This document shows positions 1 through 6,329 of a DNA stretch of 6,329 bases, one piece after another. Where the stretch lies: assembly GCA_017999075.1 (NCBI GenBank), contig JAGOBX010000219.1, positions 1-6,329 of the forward strand, given 5' to 3'. The first letter of the stretch is position 1. The number at the start of each line of letters is the position of its first letter. The stretch comes from Candidatus Babelota bacterium. Lineage in GTDB: Bacteria; JAGOBX01. The position numbers and the translations under genes are program-made. A model generated the notes under the pieces. That model did no database searches, had not been told where the DNA came from, and worked only from the letters and a program-made list of their open reading frames with translations.

Positions 1-220
1 TATGGATTTTTTATCAAAAGTCTTATATTGCGCGGATTATATTGAACCTACTCGAAAATTTTATTCACATGTCGATTTTAATGTTTTAAATAATTTAGAT
101 AAATTATTGGAGTTTGTTGTAAAAAATAAATTGAAACATATAGGTTCTTCAGAAATTCCGCATCCTAATATTTATAAAATTATTGGAAAACCAAAAAAAA
201 ATGATAAAAAAGTTTTTTGA
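1..220 (+). CDS. yqeK: YqeK-type HD-domain phosphatase, C-terminal fragment (5' end outside window)
   Basis: The last 72 or so residues of an HD-superfamily hydrolase of the YqeK family. Members cleave diadenosine tetraphosphate symmetrically to ADP in the cytoplasm. The recognisable element is the ADYIEPTR segment (residues 11-18 from the methionine at position 2), which matches the ADYIEP-R signature late in the family, followed by a helical tail that includes an HP pair. The usual protein is about 190 residues, so the Met codon at position 2 is internal and the HD metal-binding residues lie off the left edge. The stop codon at 218-220 overlaps the next gene by 20 bases, which indicates translational coupling. 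In many bacteria yqeK follows nadD and precedes an LCP-family gene and rsfS, and the LCP neighbour here fits that. Family assignment rests on one motif plus context. Confidence 0.8.
   Translation, partial: MDFLSKVLYCADYIEPTRKFYSHVDFNVLNNLDKLLEFVVKNKLKHIGSSEIPHPNIYKIIGKPKKNDKKVF
185..190 (+). promoter_or_regulatory. Weak ribosome binding site for the LCP-like gene
   Basis: GGAAAA lies 10 bases before the ATG at 201, inside the end of the upstream yqeK frame. It supports ATG 201 as the start. The in-frame TTG at 183 has no purine-rich ribosome site before it. Confidence 0.45.
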
Positions 221-1442
221 ATTTGTTTTTAAATACTTTGATTATTTTTTAAAACTATATTCTGGATTTAAATATAAAAGATATGCTCCGGCGGTAGTTT
301 CAATAATGTTATTGGTGTTTCTGTACGTATTGATAGAAAGTAATATAATTAAAATTTTCAACAATCCTCTTACCAATGACGCATTGAATAAAGATAAAAG
401 TATAAATGTTTTAATAGCAGCATTGACAGACGATAATCAATTGTCGAGTTTATATCTTTTCAGCTTTGAACCTGTAACATGCAAGATTGGAGTAATTTAT
501 TTTCCGTGGAATTCGCTTTTTCTTCAGGTGTCATCTTCAAAAAATAATAAATTATATACTGTTAAAGAATTGTATTCGATTGGCGGATTTGAATATTTGA
601 TTGAAAGTCTCGAAAATGATTTCAAAATTAAAATACCATATTATCTTGGATATAAAAAAATTGATTTTATAAAATCTATGGATTTGTTGTCTGGTATGCA
701 TCTGCGGGTTGCAAACCCTATAAAATTTTATGACAGATATGAAAAAAAATGGTATTTGCTGCCTGCCGGAACCAATGATTTTTTGGGATATAAACTATCA
801 GAATATCTGGAATATGATAAGGATATTTATAATGAAAATAATCTTACTTACCGTAAATCTAATTTTGTAAAAACGCTTTTTGAAAAACTTAATTCTATAG
901 AAGGAATCGAAAATCAAAGTTCATTTATGAAAAGCATACATTCGTTTATTTCATATAAAAATATGAATTTTGACAATTTTAATGAATTTATTTTATCGGT
1001 AAAAGAAGTTAAAGTTTACGATATAACATTTGATAAAGCGCCAGGACAGAAAGAATTGCATCAGAATATTGATGCATACAGGCTTAGCATATCTAAATCT
1101 ATAGATATTTTACCTAAAAGTTTTGAAACCAAACTTGATTCGGCTCAAAAACAAAATTATATTACTGTAGAAATTCTGAATGGTTCATCTTTATCAGGAA
1201 GCGCGGAAAAAATAAGAAAACAACTTCAAAAGTTTGTGGATGTAGACGTGCAATTCATTGGAAATGCTAAAACAAGAGATTATGCGAATACCCTGATAAT
1301 TGATAAAAAAAATAATTTGAAGTCATCACAGCGTATAAAAGAAATTTTGGGATTCGGAGAAATCAAACGGGAAATTGATGAAAATTCGTTCACGGATGTA
1401 ACAATAATTCTTGGAAATGATATTGAACCTGAAAAAAAATAA
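201..1442 (+). CDS. Membrane-anchored protein with degenerate LCP domain and C-terminal LytR_C domain
   Basis: A 413-residue protein from ATG 201. A short cytoplasmic N-terminus (1-27, Lys/Tyr-rich) is followed by one hydrophobic segment (about 28-46), so the rest is probably extracytoplasmic. Residues about 68-230 follow the LytR-CpsA-Psr (LCP) fold order: INVLIAAL strand, FEPVTCKIGVIYFP hairpin, GGFEYLIESLEN helix, then LLPAGTNDFLGYKLSEYL before a final helix. LCP enzymes transfer glycan polymers from lipid carriers to peptidoglycan using conserved Arg and Asp residues. Most of those are missing here: the usual RxDT, IPRD and YxRxR positions read LSSL, FPWN and YLEYD. Residues about 320-406 form a LytR_C domain (VEILNGSSLSGSAEKIRKQL, then TLIID and VTIILGND). 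The overlap with yqeK suggests an operon. The C-terminal domain is clear; the LCP call is by layout, and catalytic activity is doubtful. A structural or binding role is possible but unproven. Confidence 0.75.
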   Translation: MIKKFFEFVFKYFDYFLKLYSGFKYKRYAPAVVSIMLLVFLYVLIESNIIKIFNNPLTNDALNKDKSINVLIAALTDDNQLSSLYLFSFEPVTCKIGVIYFPWNSLFLQVSSSKNNKLYTVKELYSIGGFEYLIESLENDFKIKIPYYLGYKKIDFIKSMDLLSGMHLRVANPIKFYDRYEKKWYLLPAGTNDFLGYKLSEYLEYDKDIYNENNLTYRKSNFVKTLFEKLNSIEGIENQSSFMKSIHSFISYKNMNFDNFNEFILSVKEVKVYDITFDKAPGQKELHQNIDAYRLSISKSIDILPKSFETKLDSAQKQNYITVEILNGSSLSGSAEKIRKQLQKFVDVDVQFIGNAKTRDYANTLIIDKKNNLKSSQRIKEILGFGEIKREIDENSFTDVTIILGNDIEPEKK

Positions 1443-1478
1443 GAAAATAAAATGTTGAGTTTTGATTGAATTTTGCGG

Positions 1479-2933
1479 TTAAAGCATTGGTGCAAATAAT
1501 GCGCAGAAGTTGTTTCTGAAAGTTTCAAGTCTTGATTTTTTCAAAACTGAATTAAAAGAAATTTTTTCAGAATATCTTTTTTCTGATTCAAACATATTTG
1601 CGGATTTTTTTATAATGTCAGTTCCTATTACTTCAAAACATAATTCGTAATTTGAACGTAACGAAATGTAATCAAGATTTCCTGAACCGAGTATTGCCCA
1701 TTCTTCATCAATTACTATAGATTTTGAATGAATAAAAGGAAGTTTGCGTTCGAAAATATTTATATTGCATTCTGTAAGTTCTCTGTATAAACTTTTTGAA
1801 GCGTATTCCATTATTTTATGTTCGTTTTTTTGCGGAATAATTATATTTACTTCAATTCCGGATAATCCGGCATATTTTAATGCGGAAATAATTTCTGGTT
1901 CCGGATAAAAATAAGGCGTAATTATATCTATTTTTTTTTCGGCATGCATAATAGCACCGAATATTATTAATGAAAATGCTTTGTAAGCTGCTGTTGGAGA
2001 ACTGTCGATAACACGTATTATGCTGTTTCCATCTTTAGGATTGTCAGGATAATATTTTAAATCATTTAAAATTTCGTTTGTTACAAATAACCAGTCTGTT
2101 GAAAATACTGATTGAAAATCAGATACTGCCGGTCCTTCGATTTTGAAATGATAATCATGTACAAAACAGTTTTTATTATTGCAGTATTTATTGTAATTTT
2201 CATCATGTATATTTAATCCTCCGCTAAAAGCGGTTTTCCCGTCTATAATCAGGTTTTTTCTGTGGTTTCTGAAATTTACTTTGAAATTTCGTTTTAAAAG
2301 ATTTAATCCGCCGAATGAATAAACTTTGGCTCCGGCTCGTTTCAGTTCATTCCAGAATTTTACAGGAGTGTTTATTGAACCTATTGGATCGTATAATAAT
2401 CTTACTTCAACTCCTGATTTTGCCTTATTTAATAATGCGGTTTTGAATTCTTTCCCGATATTGTCGCCTGAAAAAATGTATGACTCAAGACATATGAATT
2501 GTTTTGCTGAATTTATTGCATTAAGCATTTCAGGATAAGCTTCGTTTCCTGTAAGCAGAAAATTTATCTTGTTTCCGAATGTAGGAGGATATTGTTCGAG
2601 TGAATCAAGCAGAGAATTTGATTTCACAGTTTTTTTGTATGTAGATAATAATGCGTTTAGATCTTTTATTTGATTTTCGTTTATCTGAGTAATAATAAAC
2701 TGATTTATAAGTTTTGCGGAATTCCGGTATTTTTTTATTTTTCGTTTAAGTAATGTCATTCCGAAAACAAGATATAAAACTGCTCCCCCAATAGGAATAA
2801 ACAGCACTATTAAAATCCATAAAGCTTCTCCAACAGGATCCCGTTTTGAAGTGACAATATGATAAATTATAAGGATGTCAATTAATAGGCAGAAAAAAAA
2901 TAATATTATTACAATTATTATTGATGGAAACAT
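1479..2933 (-). CDS. cls: Cardiolipin synthase (two-HKD phospholipase D family)
   Basis: A 484-residue, full-length cardiolipin synthase, the usual size for the family. It condenses two phosphatidylglycerol molecules into cardiolipin and glycerol at the inner membrane. Residues 4-26 and 37-60 are membrane segments of the PLDc_N region, the second followed by a basic stretch (LLKRKIKKYR). Both catalytic motifs are intact: H224-x-K226-x4-D231 followed by GGLN, and H402-x-K404-x4-D409 followed by GSGN. The LESYIF segment (149-154) and ITPYF segment (338-342) are typical of the two PLD half-domains. The ATG at 2931-2933 keeps both membrane segments, although no good Shine-Dalgarno precedes it. 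It lies 32 bases after the orphan membrane protein gene and is probably the last gene of the metK transcript. It converges with the LCP-like gene across 36 bases. Homologous two-HKD enzymes can use other lipid substrates, so cardiolipin as product is a family inference. Confidence 0.93.
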   Translation of the reverse strand: MFPSIIIVIILFFFCLLIDILIIYHIVTSKRDPVGEALWILIVLFIPIGGAVLYLVFGMTLLKRKIKKYRNSAKLINQFIITQINENQIKDLNALLSTYKKTVKSNSLLDSLEQYPPTFGNKINFLLTGNEAYPEMLNAINSAKQFICLESYIFSGDNIGKEFKTALLNKAKSGVEVRLLYDPIGSINTPVKFWNELKRAGAKVYSFGGLNLLKRNFKVNFRNHRKNLIIDGKTAFSGGLNIHDENYNKYCNNKNCFVHDYHFKIEGPAVSDFQSVFSTDWLFVTNEILNDLKYYPDNPKDGNSIIRVIDSSPTAAYKAFSLIIFGAIMHAEKKIDIITPYFYPEPEIISALKYAGLSGIEVNIIIPQKNEHKIMEYASKSLYRELTECNINIFERKLPFIHSKSIVIDEEWAILGSGNLDYISLRSNYELCFEVIGTDIIKKSANMFESEKRYSEKISFNSVLKKSRLETFRNNFCALFAPML

Positions 2934-2965
2934 TTTTAATAATTATTTTTTTAACTAAATTTATA

Positions 2966-3766
2966 TTAAAATTTAAAATCAGTTGTTTCTTCGTCTGCGG
3001 GTATTTTTGAAACAGGAACATTGTTGGCAGCGCATTTGTTTAAAAAATTTTGAGTTGGATTTGAAAATACCGCCCAAAAAAATATTGAACTGAATACCAT
3101 TAATGTTCCTATAATAAAATATTTCATAATTTTTCTTTTTTCGAGTTCAAAATCCATTATCCAATATAAAAAATAACTTGAAAGAGCCATTATGCAATAT
3201 AAAAAACCCGTTAATTTTATAACAGTCCAAATTTCCCAGGCTAAAAGGGTTGATACTGCAGCATCGTCGCTGTAATAACTTAATAATCCGACATAATATC
3301 CCATTTTAGCTAAATCCCTTGATATTACAAGCAGCCCTATTACTCCTCCGCTAACTAAGGTTGATATGCAAATTATAAAATATTCGATTATAGTTGAAAG
3401 TGAATATTGTTTGAAACTGAATCCGATTCCATGTTTTATCCACATGAACTTTTCGTTTGTAAATGGAGCAGATTGAATAACTGTTAATTTTACAGTAGGT
3501 TCGTCAGATAAGGTTAAAAAAAATATTGTGCCGGCAAATATTATTGACCACCAGATCAGATGTTTTATTCCTTTTTCAAAATTTCCTAATTTAACTGCTA
3601 GCAATAAAGGAATGTAAACTCCGAATGGTGCGAAGAACGGTAATGTATAAGCTGATGAAGTGAACATTCCGGAATAAGTTAAAAACATGGTGGAAATCAG
3701 AATTAACGGATAAGCCAACCATGTTTCAAATGATGATTTGAATAAAAACTCACCGTGCTTATACAC
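2966..3766 (-). CDS. Unrecognised multi-pass membrane protein between metK and cls
   Basis: A 266-residue integral membrane protein that I do not recognise. Hydrophobic segments lie at about 16-36, 40-58, 68-86, 124-148, 178-203 and 213-234, giving about six spans. A polar loop (87-123) contains a KHGIGFSFKQ patch, another loop (149-177) carries RDLAKMGYY and SYYSDD, and a soluble tail (235-266) ends in an acidic stretch. Tryptophans cluster in pairs (WWS at 72-74). The positive-inside rule gives no clean topology, because both the 149-177 loop and the EKRK loop (209-212) are basic. The start is GTG at 3764-3766, with AAGAAG at 3776-3781 nine bases upstream; an in-frame TAA lies just beyond, and the next Met would remove the first span. 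Gaps of 28 bases to metK and 32 bases to cls suggest cotranscription. A Yip1-like membrane family was considered but no signature supports it. The gene is real; its function is unknown. Confidence 0.85.
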   Translation of the reverse strand: MYKHGEFLFKSSFETWLAYPLILISTMFLTYSGMFTSSAYTLPFFAPFGVYIPLLLAVKLGNFEKGIKHLIWWSIIFAGTIFFLTLSDEPTVKLTVIQSAPFTNEKFMWIKHGIGFSFKQYSLSTIIEYFIICISTLVSGGVIGLLVISRDLAKMGYYVGLLSYYSDDAAVSTLLAWEIWTVIKLTGFLYCIMALSSYFLYWIMDFELEKRKIMKYFIIGTLMVFSSIFFWAVFSNPTQNFLNKCAANNVPVSKIPADEETTDFKF

Positions 3767-3775
3767 TGACCGTAA

Positions 3776-3781
3776 CTTCTT
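3776..3781 (-). promoter_or_regulatory. Weak ribosome binding site deciding the GTG start of the membrane protein
   Basis: On the minus strand AAGAAG stands 9 bases before GTG 3764-3766. It is purine-rich but only a partial Shine-Dalgarno match. No ATG is available between the upstream in-frame stop and the first membrane span. Confidence 0.4.
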
Positions 3782-3794
3782 TTATAGACATAAA

Positions 3795-4955
3795 TTATTT
3801 TTTTAACAATTTTTTTAACTCGTCGACTTTATTGGTTTTTTCCCAACTGAAAATATTTCTTCCAAAATGACCGTAAGCCGCTGTTTTTAAATATATCGGT
3901 TTTCTCAAATCAAGAGTAGTTATTATACCTTTTGGAGTAGTGTCAAAAATTCCGAGAACAGCTTTTTCAATAATTGATTCTTCAATTTTGCCTGTTCCGA
4001 AAGTATTGACATAAACTGATACTGGTTTTGCTATACCGATTGCATAAGCAAGCTGAACTTCACATTCTTCAGCTAACCCTGCAGCTACAATGTTTTTAGC
4101 TATATATCTTCCCATGTATGCTGCTGATCTGTCTACTTTTGATGGATCCTTGCCTGAAAATGCACCGCCGCCGTGTCTGCCTTTTCCGCCGTAAGTATCT
4201 ACAATAATTTTTCTTCCTGTCAAACCGCAGTCTCCGTTTGGTCCGCCTACAACAAACCGGCCAGTAGGGTTAACATGGACTTTTAATTTGTTGTCAATAA
4301 GTTTTTTCGGCAATACCTGTCTTATAACTTTTTCTTCAATTTCTTTTTTTAATTTTGATAATGAAACTGAAGGCAAATGCTGGGTGGATATTACTACGGT
4401 ATCTATCTTGACAAGTTTTCTGCCGTCGTATAAACATGTAACTTGAGATTTACTGTCAGGACCAACGTATGCTAATTTTTTTGATTTCCTTAATTCTGCG
4501 AGTTTAATCAATAATTTATGCGCATACATAATCGGTGCAGGCATTAATTCAGGAGTATCGCTGTTAGCATAACCGAACATCATTCCCTGATCTCCAGCGC
4601 CTTGTTCTTTATGAAGACCCTGGCCTTCAGTAACTCCCTGTGAAATATCAGGAGATTGTTTGTCAAGCGCAACTATAACTCCGCTTGCATCACAATCAAA
4701 TCCATATTCTTTACCGGTATATCCGATATTTTTTACTACTGTTCTCGCTACATTTTGATAATCAACTGTTGCTTTAGTTGTAATTTCTCCAGCTATAGCT
4801 ATTAAACCTGTCGTTATTAAAGTTTCACACGCAACCCGGCTGTTAGGATCCTGAGTAAATATTGCATCAAGTATTCCATCAGAAATTTGATCCGCTACTT
4901 TATCCGGATGTCCTTCGCTGACAGATTCCGAAGTAAATAAATATTGTCTGCTCAT
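3795..4955 (-). CDS. metK: S-adenosylmethionine synthetase (methionine adenosyltransferase)
   Basis: Makes S-adenosylmethionine from methionine and ATP, releasing phosphate and pyrophosphate; a cytosolic enzyme, usually a homotetramer. At 386 residues it is the normal length (E. coli MetK is 384). All hallmark segments are present: [11 protein letters not shown] (9-19) with the catalytic His and Asp, the [12 protein letters not shown] active-site loop (119-130), [21 protein letters not shown] (229-249), and the phosphate-binding [19 protein letters not shown] (262-280) with the K+/Mg-site region. The C-terminal AAYGHFGR (359-366) and FSWEKT are also conserved. No key residue is missing. The start is set by a perfect AGGAGG 11 bases upstream. 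It has its own promoter and a leader of about 140 bases, and probably leads a transcript with the membrane protein and cls. Confidence 0.98.
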   Translation of the reverse strand: MSRQYLFTSESVSEGHPDKVADQISDGILDAIFTQDPNSRVACETLITTGLIAIAGEITTKATVDYQNVARTVVKNIGYTGKEYGFDCDASGVIVALDKQSPDISQGVTEGQGLHKEQGAGDQGMMFGYANSDTPELMPAPIMYAHKLLIKLAELRKSKKLAYVGPDSKSQVTCLYDGRKLVKIDTVVISTQHLPSVSLSKLKKEIEEKVIRQVLPKKLIDNKLKVHVNPTGRFVVGGPNGDCGLTGRKIIVDTYGGKGRHGGGAFSGKDPSKVDRSAAYMGRYIAKNIVAAGLAEECEVQLAYAIGIAKPVSVYVNTFGTGKIEESIIEKAVLGIFDTTPKGIITTLDLRKPIYLKTAAYGHFGRNIFSWEKTNKVDELKKLLKK

Positions 4956-4966
4956 TTTAAAAAAAA

Positions 4967-4972
4967 CCTCCT
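4967..4972 (-). promoter_or_regulatory. Strong ribosome binding site of metK
   Basis: Minus-strand AGGAGG, 11 bases before the metK ATG. It is a full match to the anti-Shine-Dalgarno and by far the best in the window. It shows that the organism's 16S rRNA uses the canonical sequence, while the neighbouring genes have weaker sites. Confidence 0.85.
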
Positions 4973-5048
4973 GAAAATTATTCTTATAATATAAATTTCA
5001 TTGCGCATTATATTTAACCGTAATTTGAATTCACAGTTTAGAAATATT

Positions 5049-5079
5049 ATGCCGCTGCGCTAATTAAAAAATTCGGCAT
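5049..5079 (-). other. Hairpin in the metK leader with possible pseudoknot partner
   Basis: On the minus strand ATGCCG (5079-5074) and CGGCAT (5054-5049) form a perfect 6-base-pair stem with a 19-base loop. The loop contains GCGCA (5060-5056), which can pair with TGCGC (5007-5003) further down the leader, so a 5-base-pair loop-to-downstream contact is possible. The element lies between the predicted metK transcription start and its ribosome site. It is not followed by a T-run in the metK direction, so it is not a standard intrinsic terminator for galE. A regulatory role is inference only. Confidence 0.4.
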
Positions 5080-5101
5080 TAATTTTTCATTATTCTTTTT
5101 T

Positions 5102-5130
5102 ATTATACCATAGCTTTTTTATTTTTACAA
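5102..5130 (-). promoter_or_regulatory. Predicted sigma-70-type promoter of metK
   Basis: Minus-strand TTGTAA (5130-5125) as -35, a 17-base spacer, and a perfect TATAAT (5107-5102) as -10. The -10 is preceded by TGG, giving the extended -10 form TGnTATAAT. Transcription would start near 5095, leaving a leader of about 140 bases before the metK ATG. The -35 hexamer overlaps the last two codons of galE, stop included. The optimal spacing and the extended -10 make chance unlikely even in AT-rich DNA. Confidence 0.65.
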
Positions 5131-6099
5131 CCTTTTTTTATAAACATTGTAAGTTGTTTCAATAATCGTTTTTATATCGCTGAATTTAGGCGACCATTTT
5201 AATTTTTCGAATGCGAGTTTATTTGATGCGATTACAGTTGCCGGATCTCCTGCACGTCTACCGGAAAATTTATAATTCAATTTTTTGCCTGTAATAGATT
5301 CTATTGATTTTATAACTTCCAGAACCGATGTTCCTGTATTCTGGCCGAGATTTATAAGCAGGTTTTCATTTTCTGATTTTACGTATTCGAGAGATTTTAT
5401 GTGAGCGTCAGCGAGATCATTAACATGAATATAATCTCTTATACATGAACCGTCGCGTGTTTTATAATCAGTCCCGAAAACTGACAGGGTTTCCCGTAAA
5501 CCTGTTAGTGTTTCCATTGCTACAGGAATAAGATTTGTGCAGTCTTTTTCAATAGAGGATATTCTGTTTTCAGTGTCATAACCTGCTGCGTTAAAATAAC
5601 GGAGTATGCCGTATCTTATGCCTTTGAGTCTGGAATACCATTTGATATTTTCTTCAATTGCGAGTTTTGTGTAGCCGTAATAATTTTCAGGATTAAGTTT
5701 GTGAGTTTCATCTACAGGCACGTATTCAGGTTCGCCGTATACAGCTGCTGAAGAAGAAAAAATAATAACAGGAATTTTGTATTCAGTCATTTTATTTAAA
5801 ATATTCAATGACCCAGTAATATTATTTACAGCATATTTTTCAGGAACTATCATTGATTCTCCTGCTGCTTTAAATGCTGCGAAATGATATATTGCGTCAT
5901 AATGTTCTGAACTCATGGCATTATCAAGATCAGACAGATTCAGTATGTCTCCTTTTATAAATTTTTCTTCAGAAAATATGTTGGAAGGATCGCCTTTAGA
6001 CATATTGTCAAACACTGTTATTTTATGACCTGTTCTTATTAAATCTGCGCATACATGACTTCCAATGTAACCTGCTCCGCCTATAACTAAAATTTTCAT
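5125..6099 (-). CDS. galE: UDP-glucose 4-epimerase
   Basis: Interconverts UDP-glucose and UDP-galactose using bound NAD+, in the Leloir pathway and for making galactose-containing glycans; a cytosolic extended short-chain dehydrogenase/reductase. At 324 residues it is full length for bacterial GalE. Visible motifs: GGAGYIG NAD-binding glycine loop (7-13), VFDN with the ribose-binding Asp31, FAAFKA (73-78), FSSSAAVYGE (114-123) with catalytic Ser117, the Y141-x3-K145 pair, LRYFNAAG (166-173), RDYIHVNDLADAH (221-233) and GRRAGDPA (280-287). The gate position that is Tyr299 in the E. coli enzyme aligns with Val289, a small residue, so N-acetylated sugars may also be accepted. The start is ATG with GGAG 8 bases upstream. 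It lies 100 bases after the sensor kinase gene and 169 bases before metK. Related epimerases of other specificity cannot be fully excluded. Confidence 0.93.
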   Translation of the reverse strand: MKILVIGGAGYIGSHVCADLIRTGHKITVFDNMSKGDPSNIFSEEKFIKGDILNLSDLDNAMSSEHYDAIYHFAAFKAAGESMIVPEKYAVNNITGSLNILNKMTEYKIPVIIFSSSAAVYGEPEYVPVDETHKLNPENYYGYTKLAIEENIKWYSRLKGIRYGILRYFNAAGYDTENRISSIEKDCTNLIPVAMETLTGLRETLSVFGTDYKTRDGSCIRDYIHVNDLADAHIKSLEYVKSENENLLINLGQNTGTSVLEVIKSIESITGKKLNYKFSGRRAGDPATVIASNKLAFEKLKWSPKFSDIKTIIETTYNVYKKRL

Positions 6100-6107
6100 A
6101 ATTTAAA

Positions 6108-6111
6108 CTCC
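6108..6111 (-). promoter_or_regulatory. Ribosome binding site of galE
   Basis: Minus-strand GGAG (within CGGAG), 8 bases before the galE ATG at 6099-6097. The good spacing supports this start. Confidence 0.65.
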
Positions 6112-6117
6112 GAAATT

Positions 6118-6136
6118 AAAAATAAATTTTATTTTT
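6118..6136. repeat. AT-only perfect inverted repeat upstream of galE
   Basis: AAAAATAAA (6118-6126) and TTTATTTTT (6128-6136) are exact inverted copies around a single central T, immediately upstream of the galE ribosome site. It could be a weak AT hairpin, a protein-binding site or simple AT-rich chance. The 100-base kinase-galE gap otherwise shows no clear GC-rich terminator or strong promoter. Confidence 0.3.
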
Positions 6137-6199
6137 TATTTGTAAATAGCTGTTTAAAAACAATTCAGATGGAATGACATTTATTGTTTATAGTTTGTA

Positions 6200-6329
6200 T
6201 TATTCGAGTTTTTTAACAGGTAAAAGAATAGTGAACTCGCTTCCTATTTTTTCAGCGCTTATAACTGAAATTTTTCCTTTATGATCCTCAATAATTTTTT
6301 TTGCTATAGGTAAAACGAGTCCTATGCCG
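6200..6329 (-). CDS. Two-component sensor histidine kinase, C-terminal fragment (5' end outside window)
   Basis: The final 42 residues of a histidine kinase, open at the right edge (first complete codon at 6328-6326, stop at 6202-6200). The fragment reads GIGLVLPIAKKIIEDHKG and then SEFTILLPV. This is the G2 box (GxGL) and the last helix and strands of the HATPase_c domain that binds ATP for autophosphorylation of the conserved His. The pattern G-I-G-L-x-L-P-I-A-x-x-I-I-E-x-H resembles NtrB/AtoS-type kinases. The sensor, dimerisation and H-box parts lie outside the window, so the signal and partner regulator are unknown. The gene immediately downstream is galE rather than a response regulator. 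Confidence 0.88.
   Translation of the reverse strand, partial: GIGLVLPIAKKIIEDHKGKISVISAEKIGSEFTILLPVKKLE

Noticed and set aside
183-200. In-frame TTG at 183 as start of the LCP-like protein
   Set aside because: No ribosome site precedes it, while ATG 201 has GGAAAA ten bases upstream; the six extra residues add nothing recognisable.
1443-1502. Terminator between the convergent LCP-like gene and cls
   Set aside because: Only a short GCATT/AATGC stem (1484-1502) inside the end of cls was found, without a proper T-run in either direction. No supported terminator.
1280-1528. Minus-strand open frame of 82 codons across the LCP/cls junction
   Set aside because: It lies almost entirely opposite the well-supported LytR_C domain and the end of cls, has no ribosome site and no recognisable domain. 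It is a shadow frame.
2326-2538. Plus-strand open frame of 70 codons inside cls
   Set aside because: It is antisense to conserved PLD-domain sequence, with no ribosome site or protein-like features.
5007-5012. Second TATAAT on the minus strand nearer to metK
   Set aside because: No good -35 lies at 16-18 bases upstream (best is CTGTGA), and a lone -10 hexamer is common in such AT-rich DNA. The upstream promoter is clearly better.
5049-5100. Plus-strand intrinsic terminator (ATGCCG/CGGCAT stem followed by a T-rich tract)
   Set aside because: The T-rich tract lies on the plus strand, but no plus-strand gene leads into it. In the minus direction the stem is not followed by a T-run.
4956-5124. 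SAM-I type riboswitch upstream of metK
   Set aside because: The expected conserved core with its GA-rich start and four-way junction is not visible on the minus strand. Other SAM classes could not be ruled in or out by eye.
1-6329. Mobile element, CRISPR, toxin-antitoxin or defence system
   Set aside because: No transposase, integrase, spaced direct repeats, paired small genes or defence-type domains are seen on either strand. All genes are envelope or housekeeping types.

Overview
The window is AT-rich (GC roughly in the low thirties percent by eye) and gene-dense. It has no tRNA, rRNA, CRISPR array, insertion sequence or phage gene, and no gene-free stretch over about 155 bases. It looks like core chromosome of an AT-rich bacterium. 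The gene set (YqeK-like phosphatase, LCP/LytR_C protein, MetK, GalE, cardiolipin synthase, sensor kinase) does not fix the phylum. A little-studied lineage such as an Elusimicrobiota/Endomicrobium-like bacterium is a low-confidence guess from composition and protein style only.

Layout: two blocks converge near position 1460. On the plus strand is the C-terminal end of a yqeK-type HD phosphatase (1-220), overlapped by a membrane-anchored protein with a degenerate LCP domain and a LytR_C domain (201-1442). On the minus strand, reading from the right edge, are the last 42 residues of a two-component sensor histidine kinase (6329-6200), galE (6099-5125), metK (4955-3795), an unrecognised multi-pass membrane protein (3766-2966) and a cardiolipin synthase (2933-1479). 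The last three are separated by only 28 and 32 bases with no visible terminator, so they probably form one transcript starting at a good promoter that overlaps the galE stop codon.

Function: the neighbourhood is cell-envelope flavoured. GalE supplies UDP-galactose (perhaps also UDP-N-acetylgalactosamine) for glycans, Cls makes cardiolipin, and the LCP-like protein sits at the membrane. MetK makes S-adenosylmethionine for the whole cell. The functional link between metK and the two membrane genes is not evident.

No clearly new multi-gene system is visible. The points most worth a second look are the LCP domain that has lost most of its catalytic arginines, the orphan membrane protein between metK and cls, and a structured metK leader of about 140 bases that does not resemble the SAM-I riboswitch.
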